Of a stretch of DNA of 64,000 nt, positions 45,077 to 56,827 are shown piece after piece; positions within the stretch are counted from its first letter, which is position 1; each line of letters opens with the position of its first letter. A program made the translations under genes and the position numbers. Source of the stretch: Trichostrongylus colubriformis (Eukaryota > Nematoda > Chromadorea > Rhabditida > Trichostrongylidae); assembly GCA_963978905.1 (NCBI GenBank), contig OZ022257.1, positions 4,722,965 to 4,786,964 of the forward strand, given 5' to 3'. The notes beneath the pieces are model-generated. The model was not told where the DNA came from. It did not search any database and saw only the letters and a list, made by a program, of their open reading frames with translations.

Positions 45077-46098
45077 AAATTTCACAATGAACTTTATTCC
45101 GTTGAGCTGTCACTTTTAGTAAAGTGTGTTTTTTTCCATTCTTTTCGGATTTGTGTGTCGCAACGAAAGGAAAGCTACCATGGAATGGCACGCTCGTACA
45201 AACAAACTATGGGGTGACCAGCTCCACGCAGCATTAGCTCCATGTCTACGTGATCGATGAAAGACTGAAGAGTTGTCAGACATCGCAGTCAGCCGATGAC
45301 TGCTTCCTTCAATTATCACGGGATGGCCAGCCATAAAGTTCTCACTGTTGCGTTATAAATCAAAGTTTGCCCGTAGCTTGTCCACAGCCCGAAGTTGCTC
45401 AATTCATGTGAGATTTTTAAAAATCTTTGGCAAAGCTCAATAAGCAAAACATGGATATACACATCTTGAAAACTCAATTACAAATAATCTGAGTGGAGCC
45501 TTTAAAGTTGATAGAAAAACTAAACAAACTTTATGCGTAATGAGATGGATAGGATATTGATCAGCCCTTATGAAATGTGCCATGTTGCCGCTCACCACTT
45601 TCGAGTTGGGTCCATCCCATTCGCTGCGCGCTCTCCTACTCCAATGTTTAGAGGTAAGCAACTGATCCCAAGCAATAAGAAAAGTTAGGTTGCTTCGATG
45701 GCTCCGGATCATATGAGACCTAGCAGAAAGAATGAGCTGCTCCACAACCACTACATACATTTAAAATGGCTCGTTTTCTATAAAAAATCGTCTGTGAAGA
45801 GGTGAGAAACTTTGAAAAAAGGTTTCACTGGAATGCCACTTTCAGGTCGCATTGAGTTAACACAAAATCATGAACTTGTCGAATATATTGACTTCTTTTG
45901 TTTTAAAGATGCCGTCATGCCCACAGGTACTTCTTTGCGCCTTGGAGTGCAATTTCCCATTTTACTGAAAATGAAGATGATCCAGCAGAGAAAAATGGAT
46001 TTTTCGTACATTTTCAGATTCCTCTCTAAAGGCTCTAGCCATTGGTCTATTTTTCAAAGAAATTAGACCACCTCTGCTAAAGTTATGGCAAAAAGACG

Positions 46099-46145
46099 GT
46101 GCGCGTCGTACTTTCCCGTCGCTATCCGTCGATTTAGCAGAAATT
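46099..46145 (+). repeat. Short direct repeat, copy 2
   Basis: Match of 45031-45076; the intervening sequence has no recognised gene. Whether the pair bounds an element is unknown. Confidence 0.8.
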
Positions 46146-48851
46146 AGGAGCGATATTGTAGATCGTTTTAAGGAATAATGTAGGGATCATTTGTCAACAG
46201 CTGGCTCAATAAATGTACTGGTGTTATAGCGAAATGTTACCTGACTACATCAGTAGACAACATATAATTTTCTCCAAAAACGTACAAAATCCTTTTTTGT
46301 GTATATTGCCTCGCTATAGGAGACCTTGAGCTTTGACATTTGCGTACGAACGCTTTATTCATAACTTTTGGAAAAAACAGCGCGTGCCAATCCTTACAAA
46401 TATAAAGCGTAGCTAAAAGCATGGGTGCATTTTTGGCGTGATTTGCGGCGGGTAAACACGTATATTGTTCATATACAATATACAATGTTCATATTTTTCA
46501 TTTTTGGGATCAGTTTCTTACCGCTTGAAATAGGAGTATGGGGTATTTATTTAGGATCACATAGATTCGAGTGGTGTATATTTTGAACAACTTGTTTTGA
46601 CATTACTGTCTACCATATTTTTGTTTTGTCATATCAGAAGTACTACTCTTTGGAAAGTAGAGCATTTTTTTCGTCATCTCAGCCTTTGCAGCTACCCAGT
46701 ACTTAAAGCTGATAAAAGTCGTGCGGTTAGTTTAGAGGGATCTAGCCACTGAAACGATTTTCATCCATATTCTCACTCGTTTTTATACCATTTCTATCCC
46801 AAACCTCTCGAGAATTTCCAACAAGCTTCACTAACTGCCTCCAAACTCACTGTGATTTCATGACCTTATGCATAGGAAACTATGAGTGTACAATAAGTAG
46901 CGATGATCGCCTATGTAACGGTGCGTATCTTCGAGATAAGATTTCGCAACGCGGCCCGCAGTGTGTCGCGTTGTTAGGAGAGCTTTTCGTAATTCGGTCC
47001 GAAACAATCACCGCCTTTTGCTTTCTAAATAAGGTATACGACTACGAATAAGGTACTCGCTACAGTGTCAATCGCACATGGAAACTTTCGCACGCTGAAT
47101 GGGGGTTGCAAAAATCTGTACTAATGATACACCCTCTCTAAAGTAATAGCTTATCCCTCGAATGGTGGTACTCGTAACAGTGAATCATAAAATCCACTTC
47201 TCTAGTCCATAAAGCAATCGCTTGCAGGATATCGTCCATGGAAACTGCATGATTCCAGTTCTTCCAAAATCACTCTGACACACAGTTCTTGAACAGAAAC
47301 ACAGAAAGAACTGAGAGATTTCTTATGTTCCATGGTAGAAGTCGAAAAACTGGAAGAACAGCACTCGATCAGGTCCTGCATAGTAAAATTTGCACAAGTG
47401 CTGGCGGGAACAGCTTCAGGGTCAAATTTTCGCGCCTTATGTTAATGCGCTTCCCACCAGGCGTCTCTGACCAAGTGACCGCCGTCTCTCTACAACTAAA
47501 GCCCTCGCGGCTTTGCCTTCCCCGACGCTCCACCTCGTCGGAGGTTGTAACTCAGCCGGATTTTCGTTATTCTGCATGAAACCCTATATACACAACGTCG
47601 CGCTTTTTGATCCTGGTTTCTTTACCGATTATCGCTTTTGACCTCCAATGTTTGTTCCAGGACGACCATTTCTTCCCATCTTATTCCTTCTTTCAACCCT
47701 TCACAGTCCCTTTAAGCTTTTTCACCTCGTCAGTATTCCCAGACGATTGTAATTTCTGTAGATACACTACATTTATTGAGCAGAGCTCCCACTTCTAATC
47801 GTCACTATCCATTGATCCGATCCAACTCCTCTACGAATCCCCTCCCGGGGGTGTTGTAATGCGCAATCACGTGTGAATAGTCGATAAACCTTGAACTATA
47901 GCTGTAAAACATGACTGGCTGACTGACTCATTGCACCTTCTCCTCCATGGGTACCCAACAATTTCTTTCGTGTTTGTGTAACTCTGCCAAAGATAACGGT
48001 CTTCCAATAACTGGGTCCTTCAGTTTTACTGATTTACCTATGCCTTTCTCTTTATTTATTCTATTTGATTGGGCTTATTGTTTACTACCGATACTGCTGC
48101 TGTTGCTATCAACATCTTCCGGATAAGTACACAATTTCTTCAGCAATACTCGTTGAAAAAAAAGGAGGAGTTGAAAATAAGAGGATATCACTCCTACTTG
48201 ATCGCTACTGCTTGTGTTTATCGGATGTTAATTGATTACAACCTTTGCAATATTTTCACTACAAAATGAAATCTATTTCTATGATTAGCGCCTGCTAAAG
48301 AACATCGGCAAAAGGGGCAGCGCGTTCTTGATTATAATCTGGAAAAAATAGGAAGTCAGCACGAGCTATTAGTCTGTGATCCATCGTTTGAAGGCTCCGC
48401 GGAAGTACGTGGTGGAAACTTCGAACAATTGTTGTTTACATGTTTTTGTTCTGTGTAAACAAAAAAAGTGCCATCAATTAGCGTCCACTTTCGAAAATAT
48501 AGCATTTTTGCTCCCTTCGTACTTGTCAGACATCCAGTACACGGGATGAATCTTGTGTGAGTATCTTACAGCTGACCAGCTATCATCATGATTTCCACGT
48601 CAAAATTTTTCTCATTCTCATTTTGTTTCTATCCCAAGCATTCCATCAAACCCGATCAAACCCTTGAGATTTCATAAAATTGAACATAGAAACTAATTCT
48701 GCGTATGGCAGTGCTGGTCGTCTTTTAAACGGAACTGTGTGCCGTGTAACGCGCGTTAGGGGTGTGACTCGATGTTGTGTCATAAGGCGATGACCCTCTC
48801 CCACTCTCGAAACAACGTACAGGACACAAAAATCGCCCTGAGACTCAATTA

Positions 48852-49019
48852 GGCAGCGTTCACACTTTGCGGTGCCGGCAACAGGGCGTGGCTGCGTATC
48901 TCTGCGTCTGTGTCACCCTGTCTCGTTGTCTGCGTCGTCTCTGCGCCTCTTCCGTACCACTCTGCCTCACTGCCTGTGAACGCAGCCACGTCCTGCCGGC
49001 GCAAAGTATGAACGCGGCC
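48852..49019. mobile_element. Harbinger-like MITE (short form)
   Basis: GGCAGCGTTCACACTTTGCG at the left and GCAAAGTATGAACGCGGCC at the right are flanked by TTA (48849-48851 and 49020-49022). The element is 168 bp. The interior GGCGTGGCTGCGTATCTCTG and ACGCAGCCACG match the elements at 4262 and 41741. Confidence 0.85.
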
Positions 49020-49093
49020 TTACACATATGATGGCACTAGTCAACTATCCCACCCCAAACGCCACGAGCTAGTCAAAAAAATTTCGCTGAAAC

Positions 49094-49525
49094 TTCGCCT
49101 GCAGGGTTATTTGGGGTGCTGATCACGGATTGGTCATCGTTTTAGGTGTTCACACCAATTTGATGCAACTGCATGATCCCACAACTTTTTCATCACTTTC
49201 GTTATAAATTGTGATGAAAGGGTTGTTCAGAGTGCTGATCACGAATATGACATTTGTTTTTAGCGAAAAAGCCGTTTTGCTCAGACATTGCCATTCTTGT
49301 TCGGTTATGCTATAGTGGTGTTAAAGCCGGAGAGCGTCATTTTCCCACTATGGTCTTCCACCTGATACTATCCCACAATCATCAATCTGTACACTCACGC
49401 ATATATTTTCGTCAAAGCCTTGGAGGGAAGTTTCATTTCTAAGGCTTAGGCACAAATAGCGGGTACATGTGGTGCGAATCAAACGGATGCCATATTCGTG
49501 ACCAGCACCTCAATAATCCCTTAAA
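49094..49525. mobile_element. Inverted-repeat element with GGTGCTGATCACG ends
   Basis: The left terminus AGGGTTATTTGGGGTGCTGA reappears inverted at the right as CCAGCACCTCAATAATCCCT. Related termini occur at about 50145-50175 and at 58697/58979. No coding capacity is seen. Confidence 0.65.
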
Positions 49526-49579
49526 GACAGCATTAGGGGTAATGTGGTTATGGAGAAATCTCTGAATGAAGTTACTTAC

Positions 49580-49895
49580 AAGGAAACTATGAGCCCAAAA
49601 GGGCTATCTGTGGCGAAATCCCGGTGAAAAGTGCCCCTCGGAGCATGTGGAAACGGCGCAACGGATAAGGCTGACGCCTGTGGATGATCGACCCCGCCTC
49701 CAAGCGACGTGATTCCTAGTTGGCTACGATGAGCGGCCAGGGATATGCGGTGAGATCGAAGGTATCGCAGCGCGCTTTCGCAGTTTTACCCGGGAGCTCA
49801 CTCCAGGAAAAAGATGCTGTCGTATTTACAAACATTCCCATGTATTTACTTGGCAGCATGCCAGGAAATTTCGTTATGCGCCTCATGACGGAAAA
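49580..49895 (-). repeat. Dispersed coding-like repeat (partner of 44640-44950)
   Basis: The minus strand reads MLPSKYMGMFVNTTASFSWS then YPWPLIVAN and RLEAGS, matching the plus-strand reading at 44696-44947 residue by residue with gaps. Nucleotide blocks such as GGAATCACSTCGC.TGGAGGC are shared. The reading frame is interrupted. The family is unknown to me. Confidence 0.6.
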
Positions 49896-49899
49896 GTCG

Positions 49900-50610
49900 T
49901 CCGGGATCAACGAGAGAAGTGGTCCTACTTCTCGGGGTTTCGGCCGTTCCCATCCGTTTTTTCTCCACTGTCATGTTACTAGGCATTTCGACTTTCAGGT
50001 TCACCTTTCGGATACTTTTCGTCCGAATTTACCCGAATGCTGCCTTTAAGGCCAAGTCAAGATCCAGCGCTTTGAGAGAAAACAAGTTGTTACACCAATC
50101 CGGTGCAGTTACACACCTACGGCAAAAAAAGAAAGATCTCATTTTCGTGAGCAGCGCCCCAAATAATCCTTGTGGGCCAGTTTCGGCAAAATTTATTGGA
50201 TTAACTCGCGTTGTCTGGGGAAGTAACAGTTGGATAATGCCCGTATGGTACCCTAACCCGCACACCGCGTTGTGAAATCTTGTCCCAATGATAACTACCT
50301 TCTCTAAAAAATTAGCTTTACTTTGAGTGGTGACCCCCATTACGGTAATAGGGGAAATCCGCGTTCCGTAGCTTATCGATAATCTCTAGTCTGTGCTGAG
50401 TTCCGTGAGTGCTTGCTTAAAGTACAATGATAAGAGGCGCATATCGTTCTTATCGCCACACATAAAATGATGTTGCAATCACCAGACCTCAAAAAAAACC
50501 CTTAAAGTGTTCATCAGTTAAGTTTTTCAATGTGTTGCCCCTGTCATTCATCACTGATACAGTGTTAGAATGTCTTATCCGCTTCTGACATCTGTATTTA
50601 AGCTGTCTCC
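49900..50610. other. 5' flank of the PLA2 gene, no gene seen
   Basis: Overlapping frames of 100-118 codons on both strands (49919-50340) lack motifs; part of the block near 50150 carries a terminus of the 49094-type element. No clear promoter element is visible. Confidence 0.4.
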
Positions 50611-50633
50611 TTTACAGGCTCCTTATTTGGTGA
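50611..50633 (+). promoter_or_regulatory. Putative acceptor and 5' leader of PLA2
   Basis: TTTACAG ends at 50617, 16 bases before the start codon. It is a candidate trans- or cis-splice acceptor. Confidence 0.4.
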
Positions 50634-52392
50634 ATGATGTATCGTGCCATTACCATTTTGGCTCTGATTCCACTGCTCCATTCGGTACCTGCTCTTTCAA
50701 AGCCCACTGCTGATGCGGTGTCTGCTCCTCTGAAGCCTATCAATGGATCGGTGCATCTTCCTCATGAGCCCCTAGTTGGGGCATTATGGAATCTCGGATT
50801 AGTGGGTGAATGTGTTCTTCACTATAACCCTCTGGTAAGCATTTTTGAGCATAACAGGTTTTCATTACTTTGTAATATTAATATGAACCTAATTAAGGAA
50901 AAGTAGCCCCCAGAGGTAGTGACGCTGAATGTGGATTTGCGTCGAGCTGGGTCATAACTGGTAGTGGAGTGCTGGGAGCGTTTTCGCGACACGGCCGAAA
51001 AGCAGAGGGGTGGGGGTGACCACTTGGCTCGAACTAGCCGGCAATCTATCATCCCTGTATAAGTTTTCCAAAAAATAATATAAATCATATTAATGTAACA
51101 ATAGATATATTGGCAAAGGAATATTGCAGAGGCTATCCGAATAAAATCAAATTGAATCAAAATGAACTACCTTTGTAAAATATGCTGAAGTAAAAATTCA
51201 TTTTCAGTGCTACAACAACTATGGATGTTGGTGTGGAGTAGGTGGTTCCCACGAACCGGTAGATGACATTGACAGGTGCGATATATCAGAACACACAGGA
51301 AGTGTAGCGTAGTTATCCCAGAATGAATCAGAAACGATTGGAGGTTCGTACCGATCAAAGCTGCATTCATGCTGCATTTATACTCGGCTAAGCAATCGCA
51401 GCGATACTTCGACGAGTATTAATGCAGCTTCGGTACCAGCCTCTGTTCCTCTGGTCTACTGACCATAGCCACTTGCTTGGATCTCCTAACTACAGTTCCC
51501 TTGATATATTTTCTCTCGGTTATGTAAGCTGAAAAATCTCAGAAGTCCAGAACCCGTTTGACGTCACATTATACCTCAGTAATGTGAACTGAAGAAGCAT
51601 GGAAGTAGTTCATGTTGTGTTGCGAGGTCTGAACATGGCTATGGCAGTATGAAACTTGCTTTCCGCATGCCACCAGTCACGCTAACCGAACGCTTTCTCA
51701 ACAACCCATGACAAGAAAGACGGGTGTGTGCTTTTATGTCAGGATTTCGCACCGCGATGTGTCGCAAGCGGAGCGATGTGGACGAGCTAAAGTGTTGCTG
51801 GGTGCAGAAGCGATAACTTGTCAAGTGGTATGGTGCCCCTAGCTTTTTCGTGTAATCGCTCTAACAATAAGACCCCTAATGCCGCGCATAGCTCGTACAC
51901 ACCGCTTCGCACGCCGCTCGTCGTGGTGCGAAATTCTGACATATGGGTACACACCATCAAGGAAAACGGATGGCTAACTTTACGGGGTGTATGGTGTGGT
52001 ATCCTCATGTCAAGTGGGACCGTCTCATTTGATCTGGCCATTATCACAGGCGGTGTCAGCTGATTTATTATAGGTGTTGCATGCATCACGACAAGTGCTA
52101 CGACGATGCCGTTGATCAGAAGTTGTGTTTTGATGTGGCATGGGAGTACATAGACAGTTATCGGTGGCAGTGCACCAATAGTACTGCCACGTGCCTTGGT
52201 GAGTATTCTACTACTGTGATCCGGAAAACTCTATCAGAATGTGTTCCTTCAGATGACCATCCCTGCAAAAAAGCGTTGTGTGCTTGTGATGTGGCGGTCG
52301 TCCAATGTTGGGCACAGTATCCCAAGCCTACTTCAAGACCACGTTGTAATCGTTCAAAGCTTGTACCCAAATCGAAGTACTTTCAACACTGA
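50634..52392 (+). CDS. Secreted phospholipase A2
   Basis: Predicted secreted, calcium-dependent phospholipase A2 that hydrolyses the sn-2 ester of phospholipids. Exons 50634-50834, 51208-51275 and 52074-52392 join in frame through GT/AG sites to give 195 residues. A signal peptide occupies about residues 1-21 ([20 protein letters not shown]). The PLA2 core follows: calcium loop [11 protein letters not shown] with [11 protein letters not shown], active-site helix [10 protein letters not shown] supplying the His-Asp pair, and the second helix [10 protein letters not shown] with its conserved Asp. The cysteine pattern fits group I/II-like enzymes; the region upstream of the loop also matches ([10 protein letters not shown]). 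A two-residue start choice exists (ATGATG); the first is used. Intron 2 (798 bp) carries a dispersed repeat. The protein could act in digestion or at the host interface; that role is inference. Confidence 0.92.
51735..51943. repeat. Dispersed inverted-repeat element in PLA2 intron 2
   Basis: TATGTCAGGATTTCGCACCG at the left and GGTGCGAAATTCTGACATA at the right form TIRs of about 20 bp. Related sequences lie at 11743 and 27451 in the duplicated blocks, and a partial one near 52794. Confidence 0.7.
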
Positions 52393-52662
52393 GAAAGTGC
52401 CCTTTAACGGAATTGATGTCGAAGTAGTTTTAAGTTATGTCCTTATTCATTTATTCAAATTCGTGTTGCACGGTGCTCTATGTGATTTATGAGATTATTC
52501 TGCATACATTTTCAGTGGCCCTAACTTTCCAAACTTTAGAATCGAAAGATCGTTTCGGAAGCAGCAGCCATCTGAAATGCTTTATTTGTATATTAAGTGC
52601 CATCCTAATCTTCCCTGATAGAGAAGATTATTTGAACAAGAATTTCAGCTACATGAGAAGCC

Positions 52663-52668
52663 AATAAA
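52663..52668 (+). promoter_or_regulatory. Poly(A) signal AATAAA for PLA2
   Basis: Canonical hexamer in GCCAATAAATGC, about 270 nt after the stop codon. It is the first canonical hexamer I see downstream. Confidence 0.5.
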
Positions 52669-53814
52669 TGCTTTCTCGTTGAAGTGTCTATTTTAACACA
52701 ATTTTTGTCCAAAGGAATGCTAGTGGTGTTTGGTTCGCAATGTCGGAAAATTATTACCTGTTGATCTACTGATAGTTCAAGGGTACGCAGCCTTATGTCA
52801 GAAAATCGCTTCGCGGCAACGCACCCGCAGCGCCACCAGCACGACTCGCCGCTGGGAGCCCTATCAAAAAGGGTTGCATTTGTTGTGTTTCGATAGCTGA
52901 GAACTATGATGCAACGATGCAGACTGTATAATTGGAGGGTGCTATTGCAATGGGGGGGGGGGGGGTAATCTAGTGAAAACTTCACCACAGTTCCATCTTT
53001 GGTCGTTCAAAACAACTAAACTAAACACTAAAAATTGAAAAGCTAAAACGGCAACAAACAACAACAAACTAAACAACATAACCTCAAAAACGCTCAATAA
53101 CCAGCAAATAAGTACTTCAAACGTCAAACTTCAAAGGACTTGTATGCAATCACACGAGAAAAACCAATCTAGACTCGCAGCGGGAGGCCCCGCTATCTTT
53201 CGACATGAGGCCACACACCCGTAGTACAAGGATCAACGATGGGCCCTAGGGAAGCTTCGTCCACTCAGATCGTTCAACCCACTTTTTGTGAACCTGGAAG
53301 CGGTTTGACTTACCTCTCTCTTAATCCTACGAAATTGGATGTCCATCGTTACAATGCTCAAAATCCTTGCTTTTTGTGGAAAAGGACAATTGGGACATGA
53401 GGGCGGAGCTCAGTCCAAAAATCGGCCCAAAATGTACCCTAGGCTCAAAAGGCCAGTGTGAAATGGTCTCCTCAAATGAAACCAAGCAAGCCGCATTTGC
53501 GATTGTGTGGTTCTGTATTATGCGATTATGCAATTATGCGAACGTATGATACTGCGAATCGCATAATCGCAAGGTCCAACCACAGTATTAAAAAATCGTC
53601 ATCTACTGCAAAGTGAATGGGTTATAGTGGCGGGAGGCCCTTCAACGGCAAACCTTCGTATCTACAAGAATTTGAAATTAGATGAAAACCCACGCATTCT
53701 GTCAATTTTGTACGAAGGCTAACCAATCTTTGGTACTTCCTTGGACTATCTGAGGCATATCATCAAAATCCTATGGGGATACCGCCTGTCAAAGTTCGGC
53801 GTATCGCTATTAAT
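52669..53814. other. No recognised gene
   Basis: A G-run of 14 or so sits at about 52952, preceded by GGTGCTATTGCAATGG, which resembles one end of the element at 58489. Frames of up to 127 codons on the minus strand (52605-52988) show no motif. AT-rich CAACAAAC repeats occur near 53050. Confidence 0.4.
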
Positions 53815-54000
53815 GGAACCGGAAGGAGTCCGAAACAAGAGGAAGATGCAAAGAAGTGAGCATTTTGTAACGAACACTCAAGGTTAAAAGCGATAATCGG
53901 TGAAAAAACCCGGATTCAAAAGCGCGACACTGTACTGTGTATTCGCATCACATTCGCATCAACACACTGACTTCCCGAGTTGTCCGCTGTAGGAACGGGC
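53815..54000 (+). repeat. Dispersed repeat, copy 2 of the 40455 family
   Basis: ACCGGAAGGAGTCCGAAA, TTTTGTAACGAACA, CAAAAGCGCGACACTGT and TTCCCGAGTTGTCCGCTG occur in the same order as at 40455-40700. Confidence 0.65.
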
Positions 54001-54780
54001 CGCGGGCCGACGTTGGTTGTAGCACCTGACTCGCAGCGCGTGGAGTGGTCATTCCCAACTACATTAGCTTCATGTAAGTACATCTAGAAACAATATAAGA
54101 AAGAACAAAGGGAAAAGTAGAAGGAATGAACAACTCTATAATAGAAACATCTCTGGACACCATGCCAAGGCGTCAAATTGGCGAGTTTGTGCAATGGCGG
54201 CCGCTTAAACTCGTCCGAACTACGGCTGTTCTACCGTAGACCAAAACTACTTCTTTCCGAAGTCTTTAAGACAGAAAGACACCGGAAAGACTTTCGGCGA
54301 GCGAGCGATGCCTGCACGCTAGGGGAGTCTATAATCTTGGGTCACGGAGATGACGGTGTCTTACGCTTACCGTTAACGTAGCTGAATATGAACAATATAC
54401 TAAACCTTGTTTTGGGTGTCTTCTATAATACAGGAAATTGACTTATAGCATTCTGCTGAACTAACGGTCCATAGGCGCTCTCCCTTGTTCCAAAGAGCAA
54501 GACCGACTGGTTTAGAAAAACGCCGAAAACGCCGATCTGCCGGACGTCAAACATTACACATAAAGCATGAGGGATTTTACAGTTTTTGCAGCTACGATAC
54601 ACGAGGAAACCTAGACCCTCATCTTAGCACAACTATGTGTATATAGTATATCTTTATTATGCTCTAACATGAACACCATGTAGTGACACACATGGCAAAC
54701 TTTTGCTAAAAAAATATCCATCTGCAGTGGCGTCAAACCGGGACAAATGGAAAAACTAAGTATGGCAAAAAATCTATTTG
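54001..54780. other. No recognised gene
   Basis: A 67-codon plus-strand frame at 54178-54381 has no recognised motif. No repeat match is seen. Confidence 0.4.
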
Positions 54781-54892
54781 TTGCATGGAACCTTGAGCTT
54801 CTTCCTGAGTTTGTCTAGACTTGAATGTTTTGTTGTTACTATTGTAACACCATGTTGCTGTTTCTTTACCGATGGTGCACCTCGAGTGCAAG

Positions 54893-54946
54893 ATAAATAA
54901 ATAAATAAATAAATAAATAAACAAATAAATAAATAAATAAATAAAA
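54893..54946 (+). repeat. (ATAA)n microsatellite, possible LINE tail
   Basis: About 13 units of ATAA with one ACAA variant follow GGTGCACCTCGAGTGCAAG. Simple-repeat tails of this kind often end non-LTR retroelements; the preceding 110 bp may be such a 3' end, which is inference. Confidence 0.85.
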
Positions 54947-54989
54947 GCTCCATTTATAAATTGTGTCAGAAGAAGAGACTCGTGAGTTG

Positions 54990-55635
54990 AAGAAATCGTG
55001 CACTCGTGGAAAAAATGACTTTCTCCTTTACCAATACATTTATCCTCCATTTGTCTAAAAAGGTCTACATACAGAGTTTCACGCGAAAAAGTGCGAATCC
55101 GGCTAAGATACAGCTCCCCGAATCTTGGCCGGGTGGGCGGAGCCTCCGAGTAAAAGCACGGTCCTGTCGTCCGCTGCGGTTGAGATCGGAGGGGGGATTG
55201 CTTACGTAGTTTTCTGCTCCTACATTATGTCTCTGACTGCGGCGGACGACGGGGTGGGCAATTGCTCTCAGGCTCCGCCCACCTGCCGAGACTTTGTGGT
55301 GCTGTATTTCAGCCGGATTCACATTTTTTCGCGTGAAACAGTGCTCCTCAAAGTCGTGGCCGAGGGGCGGGACTACAGGGTACTCACCTGCGCTGCGGAG
55401 ACAAAGAGTGGGACTGTTTGCGCGATTTTCCTGTTCCCGCTATGCCTCCCCAACCGCGGCGGACAATGGGGAGGGCATTTGCTCTGAGGCTCCACCCCCT
55501 CGGCCACGTTTTTGGGATTTGTGCGTAGTCGCATTCCTACTTTTTTCGCGTGAAACTTTACATGCGGTCCTTTCTACACAAATACACATAAATATATGGA
55601 TAACACAGAAACTCATTTTACCGTACACGAATCCT
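54990..55635. mobile_element. Inverted-repeat (MITE-like) element, family member 2
   Basis: Left CGTGCACTCGTGGAAAAAAT, AGAGTTTCACGCGAAAAAGT and right CGCGTGAAACTTTACATGCG, AACTCATTTTACCGTACACG are inverted counterparts of each other and of the elements at 394 and 61870. The interior is GC-richer with several GGGCGG boxes. Confidence 0.7.
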
Positions 55636-55865
55636 TTGAGGACGTGCATTGACTAGGCAGGCGAACTGGCGGCTGTGGTTTGACATATCATTCATTCATC
55701 GTTTCTTATGGCCATTTGCAAGGAACTCACAGAATGCCGATTAGCTGAGTTAGCGATTACTATTTGGAAGTAGATCAACAACGGGGTTTTCTCACAAATC
55801 ATGGAACTTTTCAGAAAAGTCCACGTGCATCTCGCTCTTTACACTCCATGTGAAGAACCTCGACC

Positions 55866-56222
55866 TTGAGCGCAATGCTATGGCCTAAACAAACAAGGTC
55901 ACATGGACAGATAAATAAACTTGCCGCAGACCTTCGATATGGTGTGGGTGCGGCTCCTGACCAGACCACTCGTCTTCCCACATATGACCCAGGAGAGATA
56001 TGCTCACCCCGAGAGGAGACTCCTGCTCGGTTTCCTTATTTTTTCGGTGGACTGTATCCTACACATTCCATTGCTCAAGTTTATGATCAGATTCAACGGC
56101 CTTCAAACGCCCAACAACAAGTGGGACTTCAAGATATTCATCCAAAAAACTCAAAATACCCCTCAAAAGTCCTTGACTTTGTAGTGCTAGACTTTCAAGG
56201 GGGTTTTTTTGAGTTTTTTTGA
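55866..56222 (+). other. Protein-like open frame, unassigned
   Basis: A 118-codon frame reading AADLRYGVGAAPDQTTRLPT, then YFFGGLYPTHSIAQVYDQI, has balanced composition, unlike most frames nearby. Its 3' end runs into a hairpin (CTCAAAAGTC / GACTTTCAAGGGGGTT near 56165-56215), so the last 20 codons are probably not real. It could be an exon of an unknown gene or a repeat remnant. I recognise no family. Confidence 0.25.
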
Positions 56223-56605
56223 TCAAATATTTTGAAGACTTAATTATTATTGAGCATTCAGATAGTCATGAGACTCCGGAGCAGCGCAGTATTAAAAGTC
56301 TCCAAATGTCTCACTCTGTCAGCACTCGTCCATTCCACTATCCATTACTATCACAATTTATCACGCTCGTAGCTTTAACGCGTAATTCTAACACCATAAG
56401 TAAACAAAAAGTTTCGAACTCAAAACTCGTTCTAAGATGCTCCAATATCAAGCGCGCGGTCGCGCTGCGGATGCACTTCTGTTTCGTTCTTCACGTTCTT
56501 TTGCCCGCATTTCCACCTCGCTTGTTCTCCAAGACTTTGGTGTAAACATGCGAAATGCTGCTATTTATAGTCACGTTTTGTTGTGCGAGGTTTTAATGGG
56601 CTGGG
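56223..56605. other. No recognised gene
   Basis: A 108-codon plus-strand frame (56219-56545) has no motif. Nothing else is seen before the MITE. Confidence 0.35.
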
Positions 56606-56827
56606 GGGTCAAATAAAGTCGGGGGGAGACGCAACTTTGCGTCAGATTTTCACCAACGTCAAAGCTTCTTTCCCTCCCTAGGCTTAGGCTAAAGCAGATG
56701 AGACCTATGCTTTGAGAGATGCTTTTTCATGTGGAGGATTGAATATCAATTTTAGCCTAAGCCTAGGGAGGGAAAGGAGCTTCGACGTTGACGCAAAGTT
56801 GCGTCTCGCCCCGACTTTATTTGACCC
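56606..56827. mobile_element. GGGTCAAATAAAGTCGGGG MITE, copy 1
   Basis: TIRs GGGTCAAATAAAGTCGGGG and its inverse continue into GAGACGCAACTTTGCGTC. Subterminal TCCCTCCCTAGGCTTAGGCT is also inverted near the right end. 222 bp with no coding content. Confidence 0.88.

Larger units (their letters stand above)
44951..48851. other. Long stretch without a recognised gene
   Basis: Frames up to 107 codons occur on both strands (45437-45760 minus, 47289-47579 plus) with no motif or splice support. A loosely similar dispersed pair is seen at about 46645-46900 and 48490-48700 (GCATTTTT, TTTCTATCCCAA, GATTTCAT in order). A small TATA-rich palindrome (GTATATTGTTCATATACAAT) lies near 46460. Confidence 0.4.

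Noticed and set aside
52605..52988. 127-codon minus-strand frame
   Set aside because: Includes the antisense of the PLA2 3' region and a homopolymer run; no motif.
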